Assembly (NCBI GenBank): GCA_024690695.1
Contig: JAILOS010000050.1
Span: 96,834 to 160,833, forward strand
Length of the DNA stretch: 64,000 nt
Source of the DNA: Oscillospiraceae bacterium
GTDB taxonomy: Bacteria > Bacillota_A > Clostridia > Oscillospirales > Oscillospiraceae
Direction of reading: 5' to 3'
Position 1 is the stretch's first letter, and each line of letters begins with the position of its first letter. Made by a program: the position numbers and the translations under genes. Under the pieces are notes generated by a model. It worked only from the letters and a program-made list of their open reading frames with translations. It did not search any database and had not been told where the DNA came from. This document shows, piece after piece, positions 32,143 to 40,809 of this stretch.

Positions 32143-32394
32143 ATGAAGCTGAAAGCAATCATCGACAGAATGTGCCGCATGAACGAGACCGCGTGGACGC
32201 TGTTCAAGAGCAGCCTGCAGCTGAGCGTTGCGCTGCTTTTCAGCGGGCTTCTGCTCACCGTCGGCGACGACGGCAGTCTTGCCGGACATACCCTGGCCCG
32301 TACAGCCATGGCCTGCTATGAAACGCCGCAGAGCCTCCTGCTGATCGGGCTGCTGCTGTCCGTTGTCGCTGAGGATCAGCAGTCGAGATCATAG
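32143..32394 (+). CDS. Small membrane protein of unknown function
   Basis: The 83-residue product starts MKLKAIIDRMCRMNETAWTL and has two membrane segments, LQLSVALLFSGLLLTVG and SLLLIGLLLSVVAED. The loop between (HTLARTAMACYETP) contains one Cys and few charges. I recognise no characterised family, although two-helix proteins of this kind are common in Clostridia. The last 19 bases overlap the 3' end of rnmV on the other strand. An in-frame GTG at 32134 is an alternative but lies in the hairpin. Confidence 0.65.
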   Translation: MKLKAIIDRMCRMNETAWTLFKSSLQLSVALLFSGLLLTVGDDGSLAGHTLARTAMACYETPQSLLLIGLLLSVVAEDQQSRS

Positions 32395-32954
32395 AAGTCT
32401 CGGCGGGTCATCAGAGCATTGAGCACGTCCAGCAGTCCGTCGGCCGTGAGGCGCTCCGGGAGGTCCAGCCTTGCCAGCAGCGTGCGTCTCTTCTGCGCGC
32501 TGCCCTCTCCCCCGCTCAGACCTTTGGCGTATAGGTCGGCCTTCGTGATCGGCGGCTCGGTTTTTTCCGCGCCGTCGTCCCAGGTCGCGCCCGCGCGCAG
32601 CAGCGCCTCGAGCAGGATTTCCGGCGGCATGCCCTCCACGCCGAGCTTGCCCTCCTTCGAGCTTTTGGCCTTTCGGCGCTCTTTTCCGGTCCGGTCCGGG
32701 ATGTAGGCGTGCTTGAGCTGCTCCGGCGGTACGCAGCCCTTGATAAAATTCCGGATCAGAAAACCGGCTCCGTCCGAATCCGTCAGGACGATCAGCCCCC
32801 GCGACGCCGCCAGCGTACGCAGGAGCTTCTGCTTTTGCCGGTCGTTGAAGACGCCGAAGCCGTCCGTCTGCAGGATCGTCGCCTCGACGGTCTGTGACAG
32901 CGTGTTTTTGTCGTATCGTCCCTCGACGACGATCACTTCTTTAATTTTCCGCAT
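32376..32954 (-). CDS. rnmV: Ribonuclease M5
   Basis: RNase M5 makes the final cuts of 5S rRNA precursor. The 192-residue product has the Toprim core: IKEVIVVEGRYDKNTL with the catalytic Glu, then GLIVLTDSDGAGFLIRNFIK with the DxD metal site. KHAYIPDRTGKERRKAKSSK is a family block, and the C-terminal half is the RNA/L18-binding region. Length fits. It overlaps holA by 14 bases, so the two are coupled. It converges on the small membrane protein gene with a 19-base overlap. Confidence 0.93.
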   Translation of the reverse strand: MRKIKEVIVVEGRYDKNTLSQTVEATILQTDGFGVFNDRQKQKLLRTLAASRGLIVLTDSDGAGFLIRNFIKGCVPPEQLKHAYIPDRTGKERRKAKSSKEGKLGVEGMPPEILLEALLRAGATWDDGAEKTEPPITKADLYAKGLSGGEGSAQKRRTLLARLDLPERLTADGLLDVLNALMTRRDFYDLDC

Positions 32955-33990
32955 CGGTCTCCCCCGCCGCGATTCGCAGAACGGCCTCCTCCAGCAGTGC
33001 GGCGTCGTCGGCCGAGCTGCTCTTCAGCTGCAGATCCGTCTCCGCGCAGATCTCGACCGCCCGCTTGAGCTGCTCAAGCGAAAAGCCCCGGGCGCTGTTC
33101 AGCTGCCGAAACGCAAAAGAACCCGTATTGCCGTACAGCTCCGACAGGTAGTCCGCGCCGAGACCTTCATCGATCGCCAGCCTCGCGGCATAAAGCCGCC
33201 TCATCTGAGAGCCGAGCATCGCAAGGATCGCCACGGGCTTGTTGTTCTTGTCAGACAGCAGCTCATAGAGCACCTGCATGGCGACGTTGTATTCGTGTCT
33301 GGACAGATGGTCGGCCATCTCGTAGACCTGCGCCTCCGGCAGATGGTGCGCGACCGCGTCCACGTCGGCGACGGTGACGGCCTCGCCCTTCGCGTAGGCG
33401 GCGATCTTGTCGATCTCGGGGATCAGCCGGTTCATCAGATTGCCGCTGACAAAGATCAGATGCTGCGCGGCCTCCATCTCGATCCGCTTTCCGAAAGCGG
33501 CAAAGCGGCGGGCGATCCATTTGATCAGCACGTCCTCCGGGCTCTGGGTGAACTTGATTTCGACGGCCAGCCTGCGGATCGCGCCGACGGTCTTCAGCCG
33601 TCCGTCCGGAGTAAACTGCGTTCCCTGTACCAGCGCGACCGTGCAGTAGTCCGGGATCGTCTCCAGCAGAGACAAAAAGCTCTTTGCGTCAGACAGCTGG
33701 TTGAGATCCTCGTCGCGGATCTCGATAAAGCTGCGCTCTGTCAGAAAGGGCGGCGTATCCATCGCCTCGGCCAGCTCGCGCAGATCGACCCCGGGGCCGT
33801 TGAAGCGCTTGTAGCTGAAGCTGTCCTCCCCCTCCGGGATGCACAGAGCCTTCAGCTTGCCGAGGTAATCCTCGCGCAGATAATCCTCCGGCCCGTAGAG
33901 GAGATACAGCGCCTTCGGACCGGCTTCATAGAGCTCGTTCACGACCGCTTTGTACACAAAAGGCCTCTCGTTTTTCGTTTTCTTCGCCAT
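32941..33990 (-). CDS. holA: DNA polymerase III delta subunit
   Basis: HolA opens the sliding clamp within the clamp loader. The 349-residue product has LYLLYGPEDYLREDYLGKLK at the start in place of a P-loop, as in delta subunits, YCTVALVQGTQFTPDGRLKT, and the linker-collar part HLSRHEYNVAMQVLYELLSD followed by ILAMLGSQMRRLYAARLAI. It sits nine bases downstream of comEC, an arrangement found in many Firmicutes, and overlaps rnmV. Confidence 0.9.
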   Translation of the reverse strand: MAKKTKNERPFVYKAVVNELYEAGPKALYLLYGPEDYLREDYLGKLKALCIPEGEDSFSYKRFNGPGVDLRELAEAMDTPPFLTERSFIEIRDEDLNQLSDAKSFLSLLETIPDYCTVALVQGTQFTPDGRLKTVGAIRRLAVEIKFTQSPEDVLIKWIARRFAAFGKRIEMEAAQHLIFVSGNLMNRLIPEIDKIAAYAKGEAVTVADVDAVAHHLPEAQVYEMADHLSRHEYNVAMQVLYELLSDKNNKPVAILAMLGSQMRRLYAARLAIDEGLGADYLSELYGNTGSFAFRQLNSARGFSLEQLKRAVEICAETDLQLKSSSADDAALLEEAVLRIAAGETDAEN

Positions 33991-33999
33991 CGTCTCACC

Positions 34000-36267
34000 T
34001 CAGCCGATCAGCAGCTCCACCGTGCCGTCCTCATCCGTTCTGTACACAGTATACCCGTTTTCGCGCAGACGTTCAAGCACTTCCTCGCTCGGGTGTCCGT
34101 AGGTGTTGTAGCCGACGCTGATCACCGCCCGGTCGGCGCAGATCGCGGAGAGCAGCTCCTCGCTGCAGGAAGTTTTCGAGCCGTGATGCCCGACGACCAG
34201 GATCTCCACGTCACGCAGATCGGCGTGCTCCAGCAGCTCAAGCTCCGCCTGACGGTTCGCATCGCCGGTAATCAGGATCCCGATCCCCCGGACAGTCAGC
34301 AGATATTGCAGACAGCGCTCGTTGGCGTCTCCTCTCTCGCCCGGGGCGAAAACCCGGATCCGGCAGTCCGACAGCGCGTAGTCTCTGTCGCTCGATACGG
34401 TCAGCAGCTCGGTCCCGTGTCTGCGGGCGGACTCTCTGATCCCGTCGAGCAGCCCGTTCGGGTCGTCCAGCTCGTCGCCGATCACGATCGCGCCGACAGG
34501 CATCGCCTCCATCAGACGCAGTACGCCGTTGGCGTGATCGGCGTGCAGATGCGTCAGCAGCAGGAGATCAATCCGCTCACGGCCTCGTCCGAGCAGATAA
34601 GCGGAGGCGAGGTCTCCCGCATTATCCAGCGAAAAGCTGCTGCCGCAGTCGACGAGCAGCGTAGTATCTCCGTCAATGACCGCAAGACTCTGCCCCTGCC
34701 CGACGTCGATCGCAGCGAAACGGGCGGACCCGGCGCTGTAAGCGTGTCTCACGGCGGCGAGCATCACGAACAGGCTCAGTACGGCCAGGCAGGACGGATA
34801 GACCCAGCGCTTCCACTCGGCGGCGCGGATCAGCAGCGCGGCGGCCAGCAGCAGATAGACGAAGACGAGCCAGGCGCGCGACAGTCCGGTGCTGAGATAG
34901 AGCGTTGAGATCGGCAGCGAAGAAATGAAACGCGCGATCAGAAAGACGAGCCGCGCCGGCCAGGAGACAACGGCCGCCAGAAACGCCGCTCCGCCCGACC
35001 AGAAGCACGAGAGCAGCACAGCGGCGTAGCCGCCCGCAAAGCAAAGCGGAATCAGCCACATCACCAGCAGATTGCCCAGAGGCGAGAGCAGCGCGACCGT
35101 GCCGAAGCGAAGCGCCGTGATCGGGATCGAAAAAACCAGAACGCTCAGCGAGCTCGAGGCCGAAGCGCAGAGATAACGGCGCACAAAGCGCGGCAGAAAA
35201 GCCGGGACGAGCTTCTTCAGCCGCGGATAGAGCTTCTGATAAAACAGCAGCAGCCCCGCCATCGACGCGAAAGAGAGCTGCAGGCTCACGCTCGCCGCGG
35301 CGTATGGATTGACGAGCAGGATCAGCGCCAGCGAGAAAAGCAGCGAGGTCGGCGGGTCATTTTCGCGGCCGAGAAGCGGAGCGAGCAGCATCGTCGTCAG
35401 CATAAAGGCCGCGCGTACCGCCGAGGGCGTGGAGCCCGCCGTCAGCGCAAAGGCCCAGATCAGCACGATCGAAAAGAGCACGACCGGCTTCCGGTTCCCG
35501 AACAGCGTCAGCAGCACCGCCACCAGCATTGAGATATGCATACCGGACACCGCCGCAAGGTGCATGAAGCCGGAGCGCTTCATCGCCAGATACAGCGCGT
35601 CGTCCCGGTAAAGCTCGGTTTTCTCTCCGAGCATCAGCGAGCTGAAAAAGGCCTCGGTATCGGCCGGAAAATACGCCTTGATCCGTTCGGTCACCGCGTG
35701 ATTCAGCCGGACGAAAAGGCCCCTCGCCGAATGGCGGGCCGCCGCGATCCGTTCCGGCTCGCCGATGACGTTCGCCCGCAGAAAAACACCCTTCGCAAGG
35801 TCGGTATCGTAGGCCTCTCCGTAGCGTGTATCGGCGCGCCGCAGACGAAACTCGCCGCGCAGCGTATCGTCGGGCGCCGCTTCCGCGAGCGTGCCGCTGC
35901 GGTCGTACAGCATCGTGCGGATCGGCTTTTCTCCGTCCAGACGCAGCCGCACCTCCGCTCTTACGCCGCCGGAGGTATCTTCCGGCCAGCTCAGTACTTC
36001 CGCGCTGCCGCTGAGCGTCTGCCCGTCGTAAACCGCCGCCCGCTCGACCGTGAGCATCTCGTTCATGCGGAAAACATAGAAGCCGAAGGCGGCCGCGAGC
36101 AGCACGAGGATCGGGCCGAGCAGCCATTTCCGCTCCAGCAGGACGAGAAGAATCCCGACGAGAGCCAGCCCGGCCGCCAGCGGAAGCAGCCAGGAGGACG
36201 GCAGCACATAATGCGCCAGAAAGACGGCGCAGACGAACGCGCCGGACGCAACAGCAAGCTTTCTCAT
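34000..36267 (-). CDS. comEC: ComEC/Rec2 DNA-uptake channel protein
   Basis: ComEC forms the membrane channel for single-stranded DNA during transformation. The 755-residue protein has N-terminal membrane helices with an OB-fold region (residues about 60-190), the Competence domain (FMHLAAVSGMHISMLVAVLL) with many helices, and a C-terminal metallo-beta-lactamase domain with LLVDCGSS, LLLTHLHADHANGVL and VLVVGHHGSKTSCS. The HxHxDH set is intact, so nuclease activity is plausible. comEA, usually upstream of comEC, is absent from the window; holA follows. Length is normal. Confidence 0.93.
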   Translation of the reverse strand: MRKLAVASGAFVCAVFLAHYVLPSSWLLPLAAGLALVGILLVLLERKWLLGPILVLLAAAFGFYVFRMNEMLTVERAAVYDGQTLSGSAEVLSWPEDTSGGVRAEVRLRLDGEKPIRTMLYDRSGTLAEAAPDDTLRGEFRLRRADTRYGEAYDTDLAKGVFLRANVIGEPERIAAARHSARGLFVRLNHAVTERIKAYFPADTEAFFSSLMLGEKTELYRDDALYLAMKRSGFMHLAAVSGMHISMLVAVLLTLFGNRKPVVLFSIVLIWAFALTAGSTPSAVRAAFMLTTMLLAPLLGRENDPPTSLLFSLALILLVNPYAAASVSLQLSFASMAGLLLFYQKLYPRLKKLVPAFLPRFVRRYLCASASSSLSVLVFSIPITALRFGTVALLSPLGNLLVMWLIPLCFAGGYAAVLLSCFWSGGAAFLAAVVSWPARLVFLIARFISSLPISTLYLSTGLSRAWLVFVYLLLAAALLIRAAEWKRWVYPSCLAVLSLFVMLAAVRHAYSAGSARFAAIDVGQGQSLAVIDGDTTLLVDCGSSFSLDNAGDLASAYLLGRGRERIDLLLLTHLHADHANGVLRLMEAMPVGAIVIGDELDDPNGLLDGIRESARRHGTELLTVSSDRDYALSDCRIRVFAPGERGDANERCLQYLLTVRGIGILITGDANRQAELELLEHADLRDVEILVVGHHGSKTSCSEELLSAICADRAVISVGYNTYGHPSEEVLERLRENGYTVYRTDEDGTVELLIG

Positions 36268-36278
36268 TCTCTCTGTAC

Positions 36279-36314
36279 GAAAAGCCGCATGACAGGTCGT
36301 TCATGCGGCTTTTC
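36279..36314. terminator. Hairpin terminator between the HIT gene and comEC
   Basis: GAAAAGCCGCATGA and TCATGCGGCTTTTC form a perfect 14-pair stem around an eight-base loop. On the minus strand it ends the alaS-HIT transcript. Confidence 0.8.
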
Positions 36315-36321
36315 CGTTCTT

Positions 36322-36666
36322 TCAGATGATTTTTTCGCCGAGGCTCCTGCCGCCGATCAGATGAAAATGCAGATGTCTGACCGACTGGCCGCCGTCCTCT
36401 CCGCAGTTGTTGATCACGCGGAAGCCTTTGTCAAGGCCCTCGGCCTTTGCGATCTTCGCGATCGCCTCAAAGCATTTGGCGACGCAGGCGGAATTGTCGG
36501 CGTTCAGCTCGTCGGCGCCGGCGATATGGGTCTTCGGAACGACCAGAACGTGTACGGGCGCCTGCGGATTGATATCGCGAAAGGCAAGGACAGACTCGTC
36601 CTCGTAGACCCTGGCGCTCGGGATCTCGCCGCGGATGATGCGGCAGAACAGGCAGTTTTCGGACAT
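36322..36666 (-). CDS. HIT-family (histidine triad) nucleotide-binding protein
   Basis: The 114-residue protein has the Hint-type layout: CLFCRIIRGEIPSARVYEDE, VLAFRDINPQAPVHVLVVPK, VINNCGEDGGQSVRHLHFHL with the HxHxH triad, and a C-terminal LIGGRSLGEKI. Cys4 and Cys7 could bind zinc. HIT proteins hydrolyse nucleoside phosphoramidates or aminoacyl adenylates; placed 14 bases after alaS, the latter is a natural idea but unproven. The start is fixed by AAGGAGGAGC nine bases before the ATG; a longer frame into alaS is rejected. Confidence 0.93.
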   Translation of the reverse strand: MSENCLFCRIIRGEIPSARVYEDESVLAFRDINPQAPVHVLVVPKTHIAGADELNADNSACVAKCFEAIAKIAKAEGLDKGFRVINNCGEDGGQSVRHLHFHLIGGRSLGEKII

Positions 36667-36680
36667 AGTAAAGCTCCTCC

Positions 36681-39302
36681 TTACTTTTTGCTGCAGATGC
36701 AGTGTTCCAGCGCGTCCAGCGCTTCCTGTACACGGGATCCGTCGGGGCAGCCGCCCATCGCGGAATCCGGCTTGCCGCCGCCGCGACCGCCGACGAGCGC
36801 CATCACGTTTTTGATGATATCGCCGGCGCGTACGCCCGCAGAGACCGCTTCCCTGCCGCAGATGCACTGGAAGGTGACCTTGCCGTCAAGCTCGGAGGCG
36901 AGCAGCGCGACGACCGCGGCGTCCCTGTCGCGCAGCGCGTCGCCGAATTTCCGAAGGGCGTTGGCGTCGCCTTCGACGCGTTCGGCGATCACGTGCAGGC
37001 CGTTGACGTTTTTCGCGCGAGAGAGCAGATCGGCAGCGCTGCCGGCGGACTCTCTGTCCTTATACTGAGCGATCTGACGGCGGGCTTCCTTCAGCTCGGC
37101 CGTCTGCTGCTCGAGGCGGGCCGGGAGATCGGCGGGAGACGCCTTGAGCATCGCCCCGAGGCTGTTGAGAAGCTCTTCGCTGCGACGGAGCGCCTTGAGC
37201 GTCTCCGGGCCGGTGACCGCTTCGATGCGGCGCACGCCCGAGGCGACGGAAGCCTCGGATACGAGGTGGAAGGAGCCGATCATCGCGGTGTTGGCCGCGT
37301 GCGTGCCGCCGCATAGCTCCAGACTGTAGTCGCCCATCGAGACGACGCGGACGAAATCTCCGTACTTCTCTCCGAAGAGCGCCGTCGCGCCGGTCTTGCG
37401 GGCTTCGTCGATCGACAGGACCTTCGTCTCTACCGGATAGGCGGCCAGAACGGCCTCGTTGACGGCGTCCTCGATCGCCCGGAGCTGTTCCGCGCTGACG
37501 GCGGAGAAATGCGTGAAGTCAAAGCGAAGCCTGTCGGGCTCGACCAGAGAGCCCGCCTGATGGACGTGGTCGCCCAGCTCGTCGCGCAGTGCGCGCTGCA
37601 GCAGATGCGTGGCGCTGTGCGCACGGCGAATGGCGGCGCGGCGCGTCGTGTCGATCGCGGCCGTCACCGTGTCGCCCACGGAGAGCGTTCCGTCCTCGAG
37701 CTTCCCGTAGTGCATGACCTTGTTGCCCTTGTTCTTCTGAACGTCGGTCACCGTAAAGGCGCCGATCCGTCCGCGGTCGGCAGTCTGGCCGCCCATCTCG
37801 GCGTAGAAGGGCGTCCGGTCAAGCACAACGATCGCTTCCGTTCCGGCTGTGATCGTGTCGCGGCTCTCGTCCTCGGCGACGATGGCGAGCACCTTTGCCT
37901 CGGCGCTGTCCTGCCCGTAGCCGACAAACTCGGTCTCCGGGATCTCCTTGCCGAAGTTCACGCCCGCCCAGCCGAGATCGCCCAGCGCTTCGCGGGCCTT
38001 GCGGGCGCGGACGCGCTGTTCGTTCATCAGGCTCCGGAAGCCCTCCTGATCGACCTCCATGCCCTCGTCGGCGCACATCTCGATCGTCAGGTCGATCGGA
38101 AAGCCGTAGGTGTCGTAGAGCTTGAAGGCGTCGGCGCCGGAGAAGGTGCTCTCCCCCTTCGCCTTGTGATCGGCCAGCAGCTCGGTAAAGATCTTCATGC
38201 CGGCGTCGATCGTGCGGGCAAAATTTTCCTCTTCCGTCTTGACGACGCGGGTGATATACGCCTGCTTCTCGCGCAGCTCGGGATACTGGCATTCGTTTTC
38301 GTGAACGACCGTGTCGATGACCCGGTACAGGAAGGGCTCGCTGACGCCGAGGAGCTTTCCGTGGCGCGCAGCGCGGCGAAGCAGTCTGCGCAGCACGTAG
38401 CCGCGTCCCTCGTTGGAGGGCAGCACACCGTCGCAGATCATGAACACGCCGCTGCGGATATGGTCGGTGATCACGCGCAGCGAGACGTCCATCTTATGGC
38501 TTTTCCCGTAGAAGGCGCCGGTGATCTCGCTGACCTTGTGCGTGATGTTCATAACGGTGTCGACATCGAAGAGCGAGTCGACGTCCTGGCAGACGACGGC
38601 CAGGCGCTCGAGGCCCATGCCGGTGTCGATGTTCTTCTGCTTGAGCTCGGTATAATGGCCTTCCCCGTCGTTGTCAAACTGGGAGAAGACATTGTTCCAG
38701 ACCTCGATATAACGGTCGCAGTCGCAGCCGACCGTGCACCCGGGCTTGCCGCAGCCGTATTTTTCGCCGCGGTCGTAGTAGATCTCCGAGCAGGGGCCGC
38801 AGGGGCCGGCGCCGTGCTCCCAGAAGTTGTCCTCCTTGCCGAAGCGGAAGATACGCCCGGCAGGGATGCCGATCTCCTTGTTCCAGATCTCGAAGGCCTC
38901 TTCGTCGTTTTCATAGATCGAAGGATACAGGCGCTGCGGATCGAGGCCGACCCATTCGGGGCTCGTCAGGAATTCCCAGCTCCACGCGATCGCCTCGTGC
39001 TTGAAGTAATCGCCGAAGGAGAAGTTGCCGAGCATCTCGAAATAGGTCCCGTGACGGGACGTTTTGCCGATATTCTCGATATCGCCGGTGCGGATGCATT
39101 TCTGGCAGGTGCAGACGCGGCGCCGCGGCGGCTCCTGCTCGCCCTTGAAGTAGGGCTTCATCGGCGCCATGCCGGAGTTGATGAGCAGAAGGCTGGCGTC
39201 GTTCTGCGGGATCAGCGAGAAGCTGGGCAGCCGGAGATGTCCCTTGCTCTCGAAGAAGCGGAGAAACATCTCGCGCAGTTGATTCAAGCCGTATTTTTCC
39301 AT
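36681..39302 (-). CDS. alaS: Alanyl-tRNA synthetase
   Basis: The 873-residue enzyme has the catalytic domain starting YGLNQLREMFLRFFESKGHL and motif 2/3 blocks GNFSFGDYFKHEAIAW, GPCGPCSEIYYDRG and VITDHIRSGVFMICDGVLPS, the editing domain HSATHLLQRALRDELGDHVH and CGGTHAANTAMIGSF with zinc residues, and the C-Ala end GGRGGGKPDSAMGG. It is full length. A T-box leader with a strong promoter precedes it, and the HIT gene follows in the same transcript. Expression should rise when tRNA-Ala is uncharged. Confidence 0.97.
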   Translation of the reverse strand: MEKYGLNQLREMFLRFFESKGHLRLPSFSLIPQNDASLLLINSGMAPMKPYFKGEQEPPRRRVCTCQKCIRTGDIENIGKTSRHGTYFEMLGNFSFGDYFKHEAIAWSWEFLTSPEWVGLDPQRLYPSIYENDEEAFEIWNKEIGIPAGRIFRFGKEDNFWEHGAGPCGPCSEIYYDRGEKYGCGKPGCTVGCDCDRYIEVWNNVFSQFDNDGEGHYTELKQKNIDTGMGLERLAVVCQDVDSLFDVDTVMNITHKVSEITGAFYGKSHKMDVSLRVITDHIRSGVFMICDGVLPSNEGRGYVLRRLLRRAARHGKLLGVSEPFLYRVIDTVVHENECQYPELREKQAYITRVVKTEEENFARTIDAGMKIFTELLADHKAKGESTFSGADAFKLYDTYGFPIDLTIEMCADEGMEVDQEGFRSLMNEQRVRARKAREALGDLGWAGVNFGKEIPETEFVGYGQDSAEAKVLAIVAEDESRDTITAGTEAIVVLDRTPFYAEMGGQTADRGRIGAFTVTDVQKNKGNKVMHYGKLEDGTLSVGDTVTAAIDTTRRAAIRRAHSATHLLQRALRDELGDHVHQAGSLVEPDRLRFDFTHFSAVSAEQLRAIEDAVNEAVLAAYPVETKVLSIDEARKTGATALFGEKYGDFVRVVSMGDYSLELCGGTHAANTAMIGSFHLVSEASVASGVRRIEAVTGPETLKALRRSEELLNSLGAMLKASPADLPARLEQQTAELKEARRQIAQYKDRESAGSAADLLSRAKNVNGLHVIAERVEGDANALRKFGDALRDRDAAVVALLASELDGKVTFQCICGREAVSAGVRAGDIIKNVMALVGGRGGGKPDSAMGGCPDGSRVQEALDALEHCICSKK

Positions 39303-39311
39303 GTTCTTTCC

Positions 39312-39541
39312 CCTCTTAAAATAAGATAGACCCCTGTCCCAACGGAACAGGGGCGAATTTGTGTTCGCGGTACCACCCTGATTATCGCTTGCGCGACATC
39401 TCTGAAGCCCGTAACGCAGGCCTGCGCCCCGCTCTTCGCGGAGTGGCTCGGAAGTGGCCGACGGGTTTCGGGCATAAGGCCTCGCAGCAAACGGCCTCTC
39501 TCTGGGATGCCCGGCGTTCCGTCTCGTTTCGTCAACGCCGA
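39312..39541 (-). promoter_or_regulatory. T-box riboswitch upstream of alaS
   Basis: The minus strand carries the T-box core AGGGTGGTACCGCG (39379-39366), a terminator CCCCTGTTCC...GGGACAGGGG with a T-rich tail (39352-39312), and an upstream stem I region with an AGAGAGAGGCC-like motif. T-box RNAs bind uncharged tRNA and then permit read-through. A GCC triplet at 39447-39445, after a GA, is a possible Ala specifier, but I could not fold stem I by eye well enough to prove it. Confidence 0.9.
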
Positions 39542-39546
39542 TCGTT

Positions 39547-39575
39547 ACTATACTGATTTTTCAGCGATTTGTCAA
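39547..39575 (-). promoter_or_regulatory. Promoter for the alaS T-box transcript
   Basis: TTGACA (39575-39570), 17 bases, TATAGT (39552-39547) on the minus strand. Confidence 0.8.
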
Positions 39576-39582
39576 GGGCTTT

Positions 39583-40809
39583 TCAGCGCCCCGCCGCCGC
39601 GTCCGTCCGGTTTTTCCGCACGATCGCGCCTTTCGGCGCCCGCGCAGGCAGACGCATCAAAAACGGCATCATCGCGCGGCGCGTATCCTCGATCGCGTTC
39701 CCCTCCGCGTCGCGCAGCCCTTCCGCCGTAAACGGCAGCGGCGCGCCCTCCGGCAGCAGCAGCTCGAGCGCGTCGCCTTCGGAAAACTTGTTGCGCTGCG
39801 TGAGGCTTGCGTTTCCCTCCGCGTCGCAGCCTTCCACAACGGCGACAACGTCGGCAGTTGCCGAATACGAGGCCTCGCCGTCATGCTGCCCGGGCTGTCC
39901 GAAAAAGAAGCCGGTGCTGTAGGGCCGGTGGCTGAGCTTTTCCGTCTCAGCCAGCCAGATCGGATCGAGCGGGCGCCCCTCCAGCGCGTCGTCGAGCGCG
40001 TGACGGTAGGCGTTGGTCACGACTGCCGTATAATAGGCGGATTTCATGCGTCCTTCGATTTTGAGGCTTGATACGCCGGCCTCGATCAGCTCGGGAAGAT
40101 GCTCGATCATCCGCATATCGCGGGAGTTCAGGATAAAGGTCCCGCCGTCCTCGCTGATCTCAAAATACTGCCCGGGCCGCTTTTCCTCCACCAGGTGATA
40201 GCGCCAGCGGCATGGCTGCGCGCATTCGCCGCGGTTGGCGTCTCTCCCGGTGAGGTAATTGGACAGCAGGCAGCGTCCGGAGAAGGATACGCACATCGCT
40301 CCGTGGACGAAAGCCTCCAGCCGCAGCTCCGGCGGCGTATGACGGCGGATCACGCGGATCTCCTCCAGCGAGAGCTCGCGCGCCAGGACGACCGTGTCCG
40401 CCCCGAGCTCGTACAGCGCGCGGGCAGATTCGCTGTTGACCACGCCGAACTGCGTGCTGACGTGCCTCGCCGTGCGGGGCGCGTATTTCTTCGCCGCCTG
40501 CAGCACGCCGAGATCGGCGATGATCAGCGCGTCGACGCCGAGCTCCTGCAAAAAGCCGAGATAGGCCGGAAGTTTCTCCATTTCGTCTTCCCGCGGGAGC
40601 GTATTGCAGGTGACGTAGAGCTTCCTGCCCGCCGCGTGGACGGCCTCGACCGCCGAGGCGAGCGCCTCGTCCGGGAAATTCGCGGACGAGGCGCGCATGC
40701 CGTAGGCTCTGCCGGCCAGATAAACGGCGTCGGCTCCGTACAGGAGCGCCATATCCAGGCGCTCCCGGTCTCCGGCCGGAGACAGCAGCTCGATCTTATT
40801 GGTCTTCAT
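39583..40809 (-). CDS. Peptidase U32-family protein (TrhP/RlhA type)
   Basis: The 408-residue protein starts KIELLSPAGDRERLDMALLY and has the U32 signature EAFVHGAMCVSFSGRCLLSN followed by YLTGRDANRGECAQPCRW, which carries the conserved cysteines. Relatives are prephenate-dependent tRNA or rRNA hydroxylases (TrhP for tRNA U34, RlhA for 23S C2501), so the peptidase name is historic. The closer resemblance to the Firmicute TrhP type is my inference. The start overlaps mltG's 3' end by 14 bases, so they are cotranscribed. The alaS T-box promoter lies just behind its stop. Confidence 0.9.
   Translation of the reverse strand: MKTNKIELLSPAGDRERLDMALLYGADAVYLAGRAYGMRASSANFPDEALASAVEAVHAAGRKLYVTCNTLPREDEMEKLPAYLGFLQELGVDALIIADLGVLQAAKKYAPRTARHVSTQFGVVNSESARALYELGADTVVLARELSLEEIRVIRRHTPPELRLEAFVHGAMCVSFSGRCLLSNYLTGRDANRGECAQPCRWRYHLVEEKRPGQYFEISEDGGTFILNSRDMRMIEHLPELIEAGVSSLKIEGRMKSAYYTAVVTNAYRHALDDALEGRPLDPIWLAETEKLSHRPYSTGFFFGQPGQHDGEASYSATADVVAVVEGCDAEGNASLTQRNKFSEGDALELLLPEGAPLPFTAEGLRDAEGNAIEDTRRAMMPFLMRLPARAPKGAIVRKNRTDAAAGR

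Noticed and set aside
36322..36867. HIT protein with a longer N-terminus overlapping alaS
   Set aside because: The ATG at 36666 has AAGGAGGAGC upstream and gives normal HIT length; the longer part is alaS read in another frame.
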